64,000 nucleotides of DNA from an uncultured Lachnospiraceae bacterium (lineage in GTDB: Bacteria; Bacillota; Clostridia; Lachnospirales; Lachnospiraceae), in assembly GCA_910588955.1 (NCBI GenBank), contig CAJURQ010000008.1, forward strand, positions 53,105 through 117,104, given 5' to 3'. The notes below the pieces were generated by a model. The model made no database searches. It was not told the DNA's origin and was given only the letters and a program-made list of their open reading frames with translations. The stretch's first letter is position 1. Each line of letters opens with the position of its first letter. The position numbers were made by a program, and so were the translations under genes. Positions 23,146 through 32,599 of the stretch are shown here, one piece after another.

Positions 23146-24405
23146 ATGGCAGGGAAGATTTCTGAGGAAAAAGTAAGGTGTTCCTTCTGTAATAAAACGC
23201 AGGATCAGGTCAAGAAAATGATTGCCGGTCCCGGCGGCGTCTATATCTGTGATGAGTGCGTGGATATCTGCGCGGACATCATAGAGGAGGAATATGAGGA
23301 CGATCCGGACACAGAGGAGATGGAGATCAATCTCTTAAAGCCGGTGGAGATTAAAAATTTTCTTGACGAGTATGTGATCGGTCAGGAAGAGGCGAAAAAG
23401 GTGATGGCGGTTTCCGTCTACAACCATTACAAAAGGGTGATGGCGCCCAAGGATGATGATGACGAGGTAGAACTGCAGAAGAGCAATATCATCATGGTTG
23501 GTCCTACCGGTTCCGGAAAGACGTATTTGGCGCAGACGCTGGCGAAGATCATCAACGTGCCCTTTGCGATTGCGGACGCCACGACGCTGACTGAGGCGGG
23601 CTATGTGGGCGAGGATGTGGAGAACATCCTGCTCAAGCTGATTCAGGCGGCGGATTACGATATCGACCGGGCGCAGTACGGCATCATTTATATCGACGAG
23701 ATTGACAAGATTACGAAAAAAGGGGAAAACGTGTCCATTACCAGAGATGTGTCGGGCGAGGGCGTGCAGCAGGCGCTTTTAAAGATCATCGAGGGTACGG
23801 TAGCGAGCGTGCCGCCGCAGGGAGGCAGGAAGCATCCCCATCAGGAGCTTTTGCAGATTGACACGACAAATATTCTCTTTATCTGCGGGGGCGCATTCGA
23901 CGGGCTGGAAAAGATCGTCGAGGAGCGGCTGGACCGTCACTCCATCGGCTTTAACGCGCAGGTAGCGGAGAAGAGCGGCAAGGAGATCGGCGCTATTTTG
24001 AAGGAGGTCACGCCGCAGGATTTGATGAAGTTCGGGCTGATTCCGGAGTTTATCGGTCGTGTGCCGGTGACGGTAGCGCTGGACGGGCTGGATCAGGAGG
24101 CGCTTGTCCGCATTTTGAAAGAGCCGAAGAACGCGCTGATCAAGCAGTATAAGAAGCTTTTCGCCTTCGACGAGGTAAAGCTTTCCGTGGATGACGACGC
24201 GGTGGTGGAGATCGCCAAACTCGCCCATGACAGAAAGACGGGCGCGAGGGGACTTCGGTCTATCGTTGAGAAGGTGATGATGGATGTGATGTATGAGATT
24301 CCTTCGGACGACAGCATTGCGGAGTGTATCCTGACGAAAAAGGCGGTGGACGGCGAGGAAAAACCGCTTGTCAGATACCGCGACAGATTATTGCAGGCAA
24401 AATAA
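23146..24405 (+). CDS. clpX: ATP-dependent Clp protease ATP-binding subunit ClpX
   Basis: The 419-aa protein starts with the ClpX zinc-binding domain (CSFCNKTQDQVKKM and YICDECVDIC), followed by the AAA+ module with Walker A GPTGSGKT, Walker B IIYIDEIDK and sensor motifs. It unfolds tagged proteins and feeds them to ClpP, encoded just upstream. GAGGATT is its ribosome-binding site. Confidence 0.97.
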   Translation: MAGKISEEKVRCSFCNKTQDQVKKMIAGPGGVYICDECVDICADIIEEEYEDDPDTEEMEINLLKPVEIKNFLDEYVIGQEEAKKVMAVSVYNHYKRVMAPKDDDDEVELQKSNIIMVGPTGSGKTYLAQTLAKIINVPFAIADATTLTEAGYVGEDVENILLKLIQAADYDIDRAQYGIIYIDEIDKITKKGENVSITRDVSGEGVQQALLKIIEGTVASVPPQGGRKHPHQELLQIDTTNILFICGGAFDGLEKIVEERLDRHSIGFNAQVAEKSGKEIGAILKEVTPQDLMKFGLIPEFIGRVPVTVALDGLDQEALVRILKEPKNALIKQYKKLFAFDEVKLSVDDDAVVEIAKLAHDRKTGARGLRSIVEKVMMDVMYEIPSDDSIAECILTKKAVDGEEKPLVRYRDRLLQAK

Positions 24406-24407
24406 CA

Positions 24408-24505
24408 GATTGAGCAAGCTCAATCGCGAGGACTGCTTCGCAGCCTCGGTCAGATGGGCTGAAACAGATAAGCGTCGCCAGAACTTTGGCGGCGTTTCTG
24501 ATAAT
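24408..24505 (+). other. run of hairpins between clpX and lon
   Basis: GATTGAGC-AA-GCTCAATC (24408-24425) is followed by a stem CGAG/CTCG with inner CTGC-TTC-GCAG (24427-24448) and then CGCCA/TGGCG near 24476-24494. None has a U-tract. They may modulate clpX-lon read-through or stabilise the mRNA. Confidence 0.55.
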
Positions 24506-24519
24506 CAGAGGGTGATTTT

Positions 24520-26913
24520 ATGGATAACTGGAATCAACTGGAGAACGGCAGGGGAAACACGGACGCGATTTCCCTTCTGCGGGGGGATACGCTTCCTGCA
24601 GTGACTCTCAGGGGTCTTACGATTCTGCCGGGCATGGTGATTCATTTTGATCTCAGCCGGGAGACATCCATGGTGTCCGTGGAGCAGGCAATGCTGGGGG
24701 ATCAGAGATTGTTTGTGGTCAGCCAGAAAGATCCGGGAAAGGAAAATCCCGGCATGGATGACGTGTATGACGTGGGAACCGTCACGTTGATCAGACAGGT
24801 CAGTAAGCTACCCGAACATATTTTGCGCGTGCTGGTGGAGGGCGTTTCCAGAGCGCGCATTCACGGGCTTTCCCAGACGGAGAACGGAATAGTGGCACAG
24901 GTGTCATATGAGAGGGACGACCGAGAGGATATCGACGAGATATCGGCAGAGGCAATGACCAGAACGGTCAAGGAGGCGCTTGATGCATATTGCGCCTGCT
25001 TTCCCAAGGTGGGCAAGGCGGTGCAGGATCAGATAGAAGAGGGGATGGAGCTGGGAAAGCTTCTGGACAGCATTACCATCAACATGCCCCTGACGGTTGC
25101 CGATAAGCAGAAGATTCTGAGCGCCATATCGGTGCGGGAGCGGTTTTCGATTTTGACGGAACTGCTCACACGAGAGGTGGAAGTTATCCGCATCAAGAGC
25201 GATCTGGCAAAGAACATCAGGCAGCGGATCGATAAGAACCAGCGGGACTATATTCTGCGGGAACAATTACAATACATTAAGGAAGAGCTGGGAGAGAACA
25301 ATACCGACTCCGACGTGGAACAGTTTTTGGCGGAGGTGGAGAAGCTGAAAGCGTCGCCGGAGGTCAAGGAAAAGATCCGCAAGGAGATCAAGCGCTATAA
25401 AAATGTGGCGGGCAGCGGCTCAGAGAGTGCGGTGGAGCGCGCCTATATCGAGACACTTTTGGAGCTTCCGTGGGACAGGACTTCCAGAGACAGCAAGGAT
25501 CTGGAAGGGGCGGAAAGGATTTTAAACGAGCAGCATTACGGTCTGGAGAAGGTGAAAGAGCGGATGTTAGAATTTCTCGCCGTCAGGATGCTGACCGGAA
25601 AAGCGGGAAGCCAGATCATCTGTCTGGTGGGACCTCCCGGCACGGGCAAGACCTCTGTGGCGAAGAGCGTGGCGGAGGCGCTTAAGAAGAAATATGTGCG
25701 GATCTGTCTCGGCGGCGTGCGCGACGAGGCGGAGATCAGAGGGCATCGCAAAACCTATGTGGGCGCTATGCCGGGGCGCGTTGTGGCGGCGATCAGGCAG
25801 GCGGGCGTCAAAAATCCGCTGATGCTTTTGGACGAGATCGACAAGCTCGGCAGCGATTACAAGGGCGACCCGGCGTCCGCGCTTCTGGAAGTGCTTGATG
25901 GGGAGCAGAACCATGCGTTCCGGGATCATTATGTGGAGATACCGATCGATCTGTCGGAGGTGCTTTTTATTGCCACCGCAAACAGTCGCGACGGCATTCC
26001 ACGTCCGCTGCTTGACCGTATGGAAATCATAGAGGTGAACAGCTACACTGCTAACGAAAAGTTCCATATCGCAAGGGAGCATCTGGTGGCGAAGGCGTTT
26101 CAGAAGAATGGAATCAGGAAGGGCGAGATCGCCTTTTCCGACGAGGCGATCCGCGATATCGTGCGGTTCTATACGAGGGAGGCGGGCGTCAGAAGTCTGG
26201 AGCGTCAGATTGGTGCGGTCTGCCGAAAAGAGGCGAGAGAGATCTTTGACCGTCGGAAAGCAAGATTGACCGAAGAGGTCACGATAACGCCGGAAACGCT
26301 GGAACACTATCTGGGCAAACCGAAGTACAGACAGAATAAGATCAATGAAAAGCCGGAAGTCGGTATTGTCAGGGGACTTGCGTGGACCAGCGTGGGCGGA
26401 GATACGCTGCAGATTGAAGTCAACGTCATGCACGGGGAAGGGAAAATTGACTTAACTGGTCAGATGGGAGACGTTATGAAGGAGTCCGCGCGGACGGCGT
26501 TAAGTTATGTGCGATCTGTCAGCGGGAAATATAAGGTGGCGGAGAACTTCTATAAGAAGAAAGATTTTCATATTCATATACCGGAGGGTGCAGTGCCGAA
26601 GGACGGTCCTTCCGCAGGTATTACCATGGCGACGGCGCTGCTGTCGGCGGTGACGCATACGCCTGTGCGGGCGGATCTTGCGATGACCGGAGAAGTCACT
26701 TTGCGGGGAAGAGTCCTTCCCATCGGCGGGTTGAAGGAAAAGATACTGGCGGCGAAGATGGCGGAGGTGAAAACCGTCCTTGTGCCGAAGGAGAATGAGA
26801 AGGACATTGACGAGATTTCGGAGGAGATCAAGGAGGGTCTGGAGATTCTCTTCGTAGAGACGATGGAGGAAGTGGCGGGGCACGCCCTGATTAAGAATGG
26901 AGCCAACATATGA
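24520..26913 (+). CDS. lon: ATP-dependent protease Lon
   Basis: The 797-aa protein has the N-terminal substrate domain (LTILPGMVIHFDLSR), an AAA+ domain (Walker A GPPGTGKTS, Walker B LMLLDEIDK) and the C-terminal protease with catalytic dyad Ser698 (KDGPSAGIT) and Lys741 (GGLKEK). It degrades misfolded and regulatory proteins. Its stop overlaps the engB start by four bases (ATGA). Confidence 0.97.
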   Translation: MDNWNQLENGRGNTDAISLLRGDTLPAVTLRGLTILPGMVIHFDLSRETSMVSVEQAMLGDQRLFVVSQKDPGKENPGMDDVYDVGTVTLIRQVSKLPEHILRVLVEGVSRARIHGLSQTENGIVAQVSYERDDREDIDEISAEAMTRTVKEALDAYCACFPKVGKAVQDQIEEGMELGKLLDSITINMPLTVADKQKILSAISVRERFSILTELLTREVEVIRIKSDLAKNIRQRIDKNQRDYILREQLQYIKEELGENNTDSDVEQFLAEVEKLKASPEVKEKIRKEIKRYKNVAGSGSESAVERAYIETLLELPWDRTSRDSKDLEGAERILNEQHYGLEKVKERMLEFLAVRMLTGKAGSQIICLVGPPGTGKTSVAKSVAEALKKKYVRICLGGVRDEAEIRGHRKTYVGAMPGRVVAAIRQAGVKNPLMLLDEIDKLGSDYKGDPASALLEVLDGEQNHAFRDHYVEIPIDLSEVLFIATANSRDGIPRPLLDRMEIIEVNSYTANEKFHIAREHLVAKAFQKNGIRKGEIAFSDEAIRDIVRFYTREAGVRSLERQIGAVCRKEAREIFDRRKARLTEEVTITPETLEHYLGKPKYRQNKINEKPEVGIVRGLAWTSVGGDTLQIEVNVMHGEGKIDLTGQMGDVMKESARTALSYVRSVSGKYKVAENFYKKKDFHIHIPEGAVPKDGPSAGITMATALLSAVTHTPVRADLAMTGEVTLRGRVLPIGGLKEKILAAKMAEVKTVLVPKENEKDIDEISEEIKEGLEILFVETMEEVAGHALIKNGANI

Positions 26914-27506
26914 TTATTAAGAATGTAAACTTGGAGACCGTGTGCGGCGTCACCAGCAAGCTTCCCCAGAACAGCCTGCCGGAGTTCGCCTTTGCGGGAA
27001 AGAGCAATGTAGGGAAGTCCTCGCTGATCAACGGTCTGATGAACCGCAAGTCGCTGGCGCGCACCAGCTCCTCGCCGGGAAAGACGCAGACCATCAACTA
27101 TTACAATATCAACAACGAGATGTATTTCGTGGATCTGCCGGGGTACGGTTACGCCACCGCCAACGAGAAGGTGAAGGCGACGTGGGGCAAGATGATCGAG
27201 GATTATCTGCACCAGTCAAAACAGATACGTGCCGTATTCCTGCTGGTCGATATCAGACATGCGCCTTCGGAGAATGACAGGATCATGTACGACTGGATTC
27301 TGGATCGTGGGTATCAGCCGGTTATCATTGCGACGAAGCTGGATAAGATTAAGAGAAGTCAGGTGGCAAAGCAGTTGAAGCTTATTTGTGACACGCTTGA
27401 CGTAGTAGATGACACGATTGTCATACCCTATTCCTCGCTCAACAAACAGGGACGGGAAGAGATATACGGGCTGCTGGATAAAATGGCAGAAAATACAGAA
27501 TTGTAA
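26910..27506 (+). CDS. engB: ribosome biogenesis GTP-binding protein EngB/YsxC
   Basis: The 198-aa GTPase has G1 GKSNVGKS (30-37), G3 DLPGYG and G4 TKLDK. It acts in assembly of the large ribosomal subunit. The gene is coupled to lon by a 4-base overlap, the standard neighbour in Firmicutes. Confidence 0.95.
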   Translation: MIIKNVNLETVCGVTSKLPQNSLPEFAFAGKSNVGKSSLINGLMNRKSLARTSSSPGKTQTINYYNINNEMYFVDLPGYGYATANEKVKATWGKMIEDYLHQSKQIRAVFLLVDIRHAPSENDRIMYDWILDRGYQPVIIATKLDKIKRSQVAKQLKLICDTLDVVDDTIVIPYSSLNKQGREEIYGLLDKMAENTEL

Positions 27507-27565
27507 GGAACACGGGATTGCGGACAGCGGGGCGTGTGTGAAAATTACGATTCGGAGGAGAGCTT

Positions 27566-28867
27566 ATGAGAAGAGCTTTAAAGATATATTTCAAAGTAAC
27601 GCTGAATCTGTTTACCGCACTTGCGGCAGTGCTTTTATGCATTTTTCTTCTCCCAAGACTGATTTGGTTTTTTATGCCGTTCATTCTGGGCTGGCTCATT
27701 TCGCTGATTGCGTCTCCCGTGGTGCGTTTTTTTGAAGAGAAACTGAAAGTGAAGAGAAAGGCAATGTCGGCGGTGGTGATCGTCGCGGTGCTGGCAGCGG
27801 TGGTTCTGTTGGTTTATATGCTGATTGCCAAGCTGGTTAGGGAAGGCGTTAATTTTATCAATGAGCTGCCCGATATCTGGAATACCATTCTGGCGGAGCT
27901 CAACAAGGTGGGGGCAAATCTGCAGGGTGTCTATGACAGGATGCCGGCGGATATGCAGGCAACGATAGATAATATAATTCTGGAAATGGGGAATTATATG
28001 AGCAGTATCCTGGGGAAGATCGAGCTGCCCTCCTTTGAGGCGGTGGGAAATGTGGCGAAGCAGATCCCTGATATTTTTCTCGCTGTGGTGATGTGCCTGC
28101 TCTCGGCTTACTTTTTTGTGGCGGACAAAGGGTATATGGCGGCTGCGGCGGAGAAAATCCTTCCCGCTTCGGTGAGGTATCATTTCGATTTGATCCGCAG
28201 GAGTTTTCGGAACGCGGTCGGGGGATATTTTCGGGCGCAGTTTAAAATCGAGTGCTGGATCTATATTCTTCTCGTGATAGGGCTGATGATTCTCGGCGTG
28301 GACTATGCCTTTCTGGTTGCATTCGGCATTGCGATTCTGGATTTTCTGCCGGTGTTCGGTACGGGTACGGTGATGGTGCCGTGGGCGATTATTGAGCTGT
28401 TGTCGGAGAATTATCGGATGATGTTCGGGCTTGTTGCCATCTGGCTGATTGGTCAGCTTGTGCGGCAGGTGATCCAGCCAAAAATCGTGGGGGACTCTAT
28501 GGGAATGGATGCGATACCGACGTTGTTTTTACTCTACATCGGTTATCGGCTGGCAGGCGTGCTGGGAATGATACTTGCCGTACCGATCGGCATTATCCTC
28601 GTGAATCTTTATGAGGAGGGCGCGTTTGACACGACCAGACAGAGTCTGCGCATTCTGGCGGCGGGCTTTAACCACTTCCGAAAGATACGCCCGGACGATA
28701 TGGCGGTCGTGGAGGAATACGAGAGAGAGGCAAAGGACATATACAGACAGGAGACGACGCAGGAGAAAGCGGCAAGGGAGCAGCTTCACGAGGCGGCGCA
28801 GATTAAGCTGGAAGAGCCGCTGATCATCAAGAAGATAAAAGATAGAAAAAGTCAAAATCATAAGTAG
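27566..28867 (+). CDS. AI-2E family transporter-like membrane protein
   Basis: The 433-aa protein has seven to eight membrane spans and the family signature DFLPVFGTGTVMVPWAIIELL in the C-terminal half, with a charged cytoplasmic tail of about 70 residues. The family includes the YtvI group linked to sporulation and AI-2 or Na+/H+ exporters; the substrate here is unknown. GGAGAG precedes the start. Confidence 0.82.
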   Translation: MRRALKIYFKVTLNLFTALAAVLLCIFLLPRLIWFFMPFILGWLISLIASPVVRFFEEKLKVKRKAMSAVVIVAVLAAVVLLVYMLIAKLVREGVNFINELPDIWNTILAELNKVGANLQGVYDRMPADMQATIDNIILEMGNYMSSILGKIELPSFEAVGNVAKQIPDIFLAVVMCLLSAYFFVADKGYMAAAAEKILPASVRYHFDLIRRSFRNAVGGYFRAQFKIECWIYILLVIGLMILGVDYAFLVAFGIAILDFLPVFGTGTVMVPWAIIELLSENYRMMFGLVAIWLIGQLVRQVIQPKIVGDSMGMDAIPTLFLLYIGYRLAGVLGMILAVPIGIILVNLYEEGAFDTTRQSLRILAAGFNHFRKIRPDDMAVVEEYEREAKDIYRQETTQEKAAREQLHEAAQIKLEEPLIIKKIKDRKSQNHK

Positions 28868-28885
28868 ACAGCGGGGAGACGGCGC

Positions 28886-29359
28886 GTGCAAAAAAGAAAC
28901 CGGTGGAAACTCTTTTTTGCTATCTACATTTTAGTTGTCATAAAGGTTATCATCTTCAAATATCCCTATGAGGAGCTTTTAAAAATTACGGCTTCATGGC
29001 GCAGAGACGTTATCTTTGAGGGATTGGGCACGGCGAATTTTACGCCTTTTAAAACAATAAAAATGTATATAGATTATGCCTATAAACTGAATAGCGTGGA
29101 GAATCTGGCGGGTAATGTGCTGGTGTTCGTGCCCTTTGGATTTCTCTTTCCTTTTGTGGCAAAGGAGGGGGAACGGTTTTTCGTGATGCTCTTAAATGCC
29201 TTTGTATTTGTGCTGGGAATTGAAACGTTCCAGCTTTTCAGCGCTTTCGGCGCTTTTGATGTGGACGATATTTTATTAAATTGTCTCGGCGCGTCTCTCG
29301 GCTACTGTGTATACCGACTGATGCAGTTTTGGGGACGGAAGAGAAAGGGGTGTCTGTGA
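28886..29359 (+). CDS. VanZ-like membrane protein
   Basis: The 157-aa protein starts at GTG 28886 (GGGGAGAC upstream) and has four to five membrane spans with the VanZ-family pattern (ANFTPFKTIKMY, ENLAGNVLVFVPFGFLFPF, ETFQLFSAFGAFDVDDILLNCLGASLGY). VanZ confers low teicoplanin resistance in enterococci; the role of the many chromosomal relatives is unknown. Its stop overlaps the next start (TGATG). Confidence 0.85.
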   Translation: MQKRNRWKLFFAIYILVVIKVIIFKYPYEELLKITASWRRDVIFEGLGTANFTPFKTIKMYIDYAYKLNSVENLAGNVLVFVPFGFLFPFVAKEGERFFVMLLNAFVFVLGIETFQLFSAFGAFDVDDILLNCLGASLGYCVYRLMQFWGRKRKGCL

Positions 29360-29952
29360 TGGAAGGTTTATTGAAAAAGATTAAGACGAATGTGGTGGTT
29401 TCCTCGGCGCTGTGTGTGATTCTGGGGTTGGTGCTTGTGCTGCGTCCGGGGATGTCCATGCGGATCGTCTGTACGGCGGTGGGCGTGGTGCTCATTGTGT
29501 CAGGCGTCATGAGGATGATTGCCTACTTTACCGCGAGGGACGGCAGTCTGTACTCGCAGGCAAATCTGATTTTCGGGATCGTTCTGGCGGTGGTTGGCGT
29601 CTGGATTGTGATGAAGCCGGATAAGGTGATGGCGATCATTCCGATTATTGTCGGGATCGTTATTGCGATACATGGCTTACATAACTTGCAACAGGCGGCG
29701 GAACTCTGGCGGGATAAGTACGACAGATGGTGGGTGGCGCTTATTCTGGGCGTGCTCACGGTGGGCTTCGGCGTGCTGCTGGTATGCAGACCTTTTGCCG
29801 CCATAGACACGGTGGTTATGCTGATCGGCTTTTTCCTGATCTATGACGGGCTTTCCAATGTCTGGATTGTCTCGAGAGTTTACAAAAACGCGAAGATGAT
29901 GAAGCAGGAGATGGAAGCGGTGGACATAGAGATTGTGGAGCGCGGCAGATGA
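29359..29952 (+). CDS. DUF308 (HdeD-like) membrane protein
   Basis: ATG 29359 (MEGLLKKIKTNVVVSSALCV) overlaps the vanZ stop by one base, giving 197 aa. Six short membrane helices in three pairs match the DUF308/HdeD family. The function in Firmicutes is unknown; in E. coli HdeD is linked to acid resistance. Confidence 0.78.
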   Translation: MEGLLKKIKTNVVVSSALCVILGLVLVLRPGMSMRIVCTAVGVVLIVSGVMRMIAYFTARDGSLYSQANLIFGIVLAVVGVWIVMKPDKVMAIIPIIVGIVIAIHGLHNLQQAAELWRDKYDRWWVALILGVLTVGFGVLLVCRPFAAIDTVVMLIGFFLIYDGLSNVWIVSRVYKNAKMMKQEMEAVDIEIVERGR

Positions 29953-30063
29953 TACCCGGCGCTGCGGTCGATTGCCGGTTTGCGTGATTTTGTGAAACGG
30001 AAAATTTGGTCTTGTATATTTTTCCGGAAAGTTTTATTATAGGTAATAGGAAAAGTGGATTTT

Positions 30064-30078
30064 GTACCGTGACGGTAC
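30064..30078. promoter_or_regulatory. perfect small inverted repeat before the 159-aa gene
   Basis: GTACCG-TGA-CGGTAC lies 28 bases upstream of the start, after a TTTTATTATAGG stretch that could be a -10 region. It may be an operator or a leader hairpin. Confidence 0.35.
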
Positions 30079-30105
30079 AGGTTTTGAGTAAAGAGGGAAC
30101 CAGTT

Positions 30106-30585
30106 ATGATGATCGGAGCAGTCAGTTTTCAACCTTATGTATATAATGTGAACGCCATCAGCCCGGCAAGCATGAATAAGCTGTCCAGGATTTCGGACGA
30201 CGTACTCGACAAGAAGACAGATTTCAGCGGTCTTGTGCAGGCGGAGAACGAAAATCCTTTAAAGATGGGTCAGACGCTCGACTTTAAGGGCATGTTGGAA
30301 ATGCAGATGCAGCGCGGCAGAAGCAATGCGGCGAGGATTATGAAGCCAGCTGAGGAGACGCAGGCGGAGACAGGCGCGGCGCAGGAGACGGCGCAGACGG
30401 AAAACGCGGCGGTGAAGTTCGGAAGGCAGAATGCGGTGGATGCCGTACAGCCGGAGAAAGAAAATGAGGACAATGCGCAGAATGTACAGACGGCGGCATT
30501 CGACGGAAGCGGCATGGAAAACGGCGTCAGCAATTTCCGCATGCAGCAGGCGTTCAGCGCGTATGCCATGTTTATGACGGCGTAG
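30106..30585 (+). CDS. hypothetical protein of Lachnospiraceae type
   Basis: The 159-aa protein starts MMIGAVSFQPYVYNVNAISPASMNKLSRIS and then has SGLVQAENENPLKMGQTLDFKGML, followed by a low-complexity Glu/Ala/Thr stretch and a C-terminus of small and aromatic residues. I recall similar starts in Lachnospiraceae genomes but know no function. GAGGGAACCAGTT precedes the ATG. It stands alone between a terminator-like hairpin and noncoding DNA. Confidence 0.65.
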   Translation: MMIGAVSFQPYVYNVNAISPASMNKLSRISDDVLDKKTDFSGLVQAENENPLKMGQTLDFKGMLEMQMQRGRSNAARIMKPAEETQAETGAAQETAQTENAAVKFGRQNAVDAVQPEKENEDNAQNVQTAAFDGSGMENGVSNFRMQQAFSAYAMFMTA

Positions 30586-30672
30586 AAGGGTTCCCGGGAA
30601 TGGTGGGATCCCGTCGCGTGATGGACGGAGTGGAAGAGGTTTCTCTGTCTGAGTGGAATATATGGAAAATAG

Positions 30673-30703
30673 GAGCCCTCACCGGTCGGACAGGTGGGGG
30701 CTC
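30673..30703 (+). terminator. terminator after the 159-aa gene
   Basis: GAGCCC-TCACC pairs with GGTGG-GGGCTC, followed by GTTTGT. It lies between this gene and the convergent thiT gene. Confidence 0.55.
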
Positions 30704-30727
30704 GTTTGTATCAGAAAATTTTCGATC

Positions 30728-31420
30728 CTATGACAGCGCCATTTTTTTGACGGCGGCAAGACCGCTGCTCACGGCGGGCACAAGAATCACCGCGCAGGTG
30801 ATCGCGCCTTCCGCAAAGATGTAAATGCCGTTGTACACGATGGAGTAGGGCAGCGGATGCCAGCCTTCCCACGCGTACTCGGCGAAGAAGATCCAGCCGG
30901 ACAGCACCGTGAACACATAACGCCCGAAAACGCCGACGAGATACCCTTTGAGCAGCCCTCTCTTCGCGCCCGCAAACAGCCCGGAGAGTCCAAGCGCGCC
31001 GAAGGCGAGGATGTAGTCCATCACAAGCTGCATGGGGAAGAGCACATAGGGGTTAAACAAAAGCTGCAGGACGCCGTAGGCGATACTGGTCATCAGCCCT
31101 GCACCCAGCCCGAAGAGATAGCCCGGTAGACAGATGACGAGCATGGACAGCAGCGTGGCGGAGCCGCCCCACGGGAAGTCAATAATTTTGATTTCCGAGA
31201 GTATGGTGCCGAGCGCGATCGACATGGCGCAGAAGGCGAGCTGTTTGACAGTCAGTTTTCCGCCCTTTTTGGCGGTTCCTTCCGGCTGTGGATTCTGTCC
31301 GGCTGCGTACCGCCTTGCGAAGACGACGGCGCCGGCAAGCAGGACTGCCAGAAGTACGAGTAACAGCACATTGCCCAGAGTGGTAGGAACATAGGTTCCG
31401 TCAACAATAGTGTAGAACAT
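30728..31420 (-). CDS. thiT: thiamine ECF transporter substrate-binding subunit ThiT-like
   Basis: ATG 31420 (MFYTIVDGTYVPTTLGNV) follows AAAGGAGG, giving 230 aa. After an N-terminal helix and a linker comes the S-component fold (LAFCAMSIALGTILSEIKIIDFPWGGSATLLSML) with six spans, typical of ThiT/YuaJ. It would pair with a shared EcfAAT module encoded elsewhere. The TPP riboswitch in its leader confirms thiamine as substrate. A basic spacer replaces the short loop usual after the first helix. Confidence 0.9.
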   Translation of the reverse strand: MFYTIVDGTYVPTTLGNVLLLVLLAVLLAGAVVFARRYAAGQNPQPEGTAKKGGKLTVKQLAFCAMSIALGTILSEIKIIDFPWGGSATLLSMLVICLPGYLFGLGAGLMTSIAYGVLQLLFNPYVLFPMQLVMDYILAFGALGLSGLFAGAKRGLLKGYLVGVFGRYVFTVLSGWIFFAEYAWEGWHPLPYSIVYNGIYIFAEGAITCAVILVPAVSSGLAAVKKMALS

Positions 31421-31427
31421 AAAAAAT

Positions 31428-31457
31428 CCTCCTTTGTCTTCAGAATAAGCAAGGAGG
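31428..31457 (-). promoter_or_regulatory. anti-Shine-Dalgarno pairing in the thiT leader
   Basis: On the minus strand CCTCCTT (31457-31451) can pair with AAGGAGG (31434-31428), which is the thiT ribosome-binding site. This suggests the riboswitch works by hiding the start site when TPP is bound, since no clear U-tract terminator is seen. Confidence 0.55.
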
Positions 31458-31510
31458 GGAACGGTAACGGAATATGTACGGAAAATCCGAGGCACATTTC
31501 AATTACCAAC

Positions 31511-31601
31511 GCTTCCCTACGGCGGTGCTAACCGCATCAGGTAATGAGGGTTAGAGTCCCGGCATCCTGTGCGCGGGCTCAATCTCAGCAAAAGCTCCCC
31601 T
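31511..31601 (-). ncRNA. TPP riboswitch aptamer (thi box)
   Basis: On the minus strand the leader has GGGGAGC, the core CTGAGAT, ACCCTC, then ACCTGATGCGGTTAGCACCGC and GTAGGGAAGC. These are the conserved P2/J3-2, P4 and P5 elements of the THI-box aptamer in the right order and spacing. It lies about 90 bases upstream of thiT on the same strand. Confidence 0.95.
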
Positions 31602-31750
31602 AGCAAGTTATTCAGTTATGCGGCGTGTGCCGCGGCGGATGTATCCGCTTTCTTAACTATAGGGTCTGGCGGGGGAAATGTCAAGGGAATTTTATGGAGC
31701 AGGAATCGCGGATGCGCAAGGAAGATGTATATTGATGGGGATGGAACAAG

Positions 31751-32593
31751 ATGGTAGAAAAAGGGAAAACAGGCGGAGGAAACAGGCAGTCTTTCTTTTG
31801 GAAGGCGTGGGAAGTGCTATTCCCTTATCTGCTATATTATCTGGTATTCAATGCAGCATATCTGATTCTTGCATTTGCGTATCAGGCAACTGTGGAGCGT
31901 TTCGGCGAGGGGTATGGGCAGTTTATGACGGCACATGCCGCCACCGTCACGGGCGTGATGGGGGGATTGTGTACGCTGGCGGGGATTCTGCCCGTTGTTC
32001 CGATGCTGAAGGAGGAACTGCGGGAGCGTGGGGAAACGCGGCGTTTTGCGCCGTTGAAAGCAGCCCTCACTGCGATTCTCGCGTGCAGCGTCTCGCTGGG
32101 ACTCAACGCACTTCTGACACTGACCGGGTTTGCGGACAGTTCCCAGACTTACCAGAAGGTGGCGGACAAACAGTATGGCGTGGCTTTTGCGGCGGGGCTT
32201 GTTCTCTACGGCGTTATATCCCCGTTTGCGGAGGAGGTAGTTTTTCGCGGCGTGATCTACAATCGGCTGCGCCGCTTGTACAGTCCGGCGGTGGGCATTG
32301 TCATGTCGGGCGCTCTCTTCGGTGCATTTCACGGCAATCTGGTGCAGGGTGTGTACGGTACATGTCTTGGTATGCTGATGGCGTATCTGTATGAAAGAAG
32401 CGGGAAATTCGGCATTCCCTTTCTTTTTCATGCCGTGGCAAATTTGGCGGTCTATACGACGGCGCGGCTGGAGCGCGTACAGGAGATTTTGTTTACACCG
32501 GCGGGGTGTGCGGTTTTGCTTGTAGTGTCGGCGGGGTGTGTATTGGCTGTACACCGCAGTGGAGATATTACAAAAAATACACTTGCAAAATGA
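31751..32593 (+). CDS. CPBP family intramembrane metalloprotease
   Basis: The 280-aa membrane protein has the Abi/CPBP motifs: EEVVFRG (Glu161-Glu162 and Arg), GALFGAFHGN and LFHAVANL, in a bundle of about eight helices. Relatives process prenylated or signal peptides, and some protect against bacteriocins. No bacteriocin gene is adjacent. Confidence 0.87.
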   Translation: MVEKGKTGGGNRQSFFWKAWEVLFPYLLYYLVFNAAYLILAFAYQATVERFGEGYGQFMTAHAATVTGVMGGLCTLAGILPVVPMLKEELRERGETRRFAPLKAALTAILACSVSLGLNALLTLTGFADSSQTYQKVADKQYGVAFAAGLVLYGVISPFAEEVVFRGVIYNRLRRLYSPAVGIVMSGALFGAFHGNLVQGVYGTCLGMLMAYLYERSGKFGIPFLFHAVANLAVYTTARLERVQEILFTPAGCAVLLVVSAGCVLAVHRSGDITKNTLAK

Positions 32594-32599
32594 ATACTG

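Noticed and set aside
24520..26913. Long minus-strand frames opposite lon, clpX, gltB and malQ
   Set aside because: They are antisense shadows of strongly conserved genes caused by GC-rich third positions.
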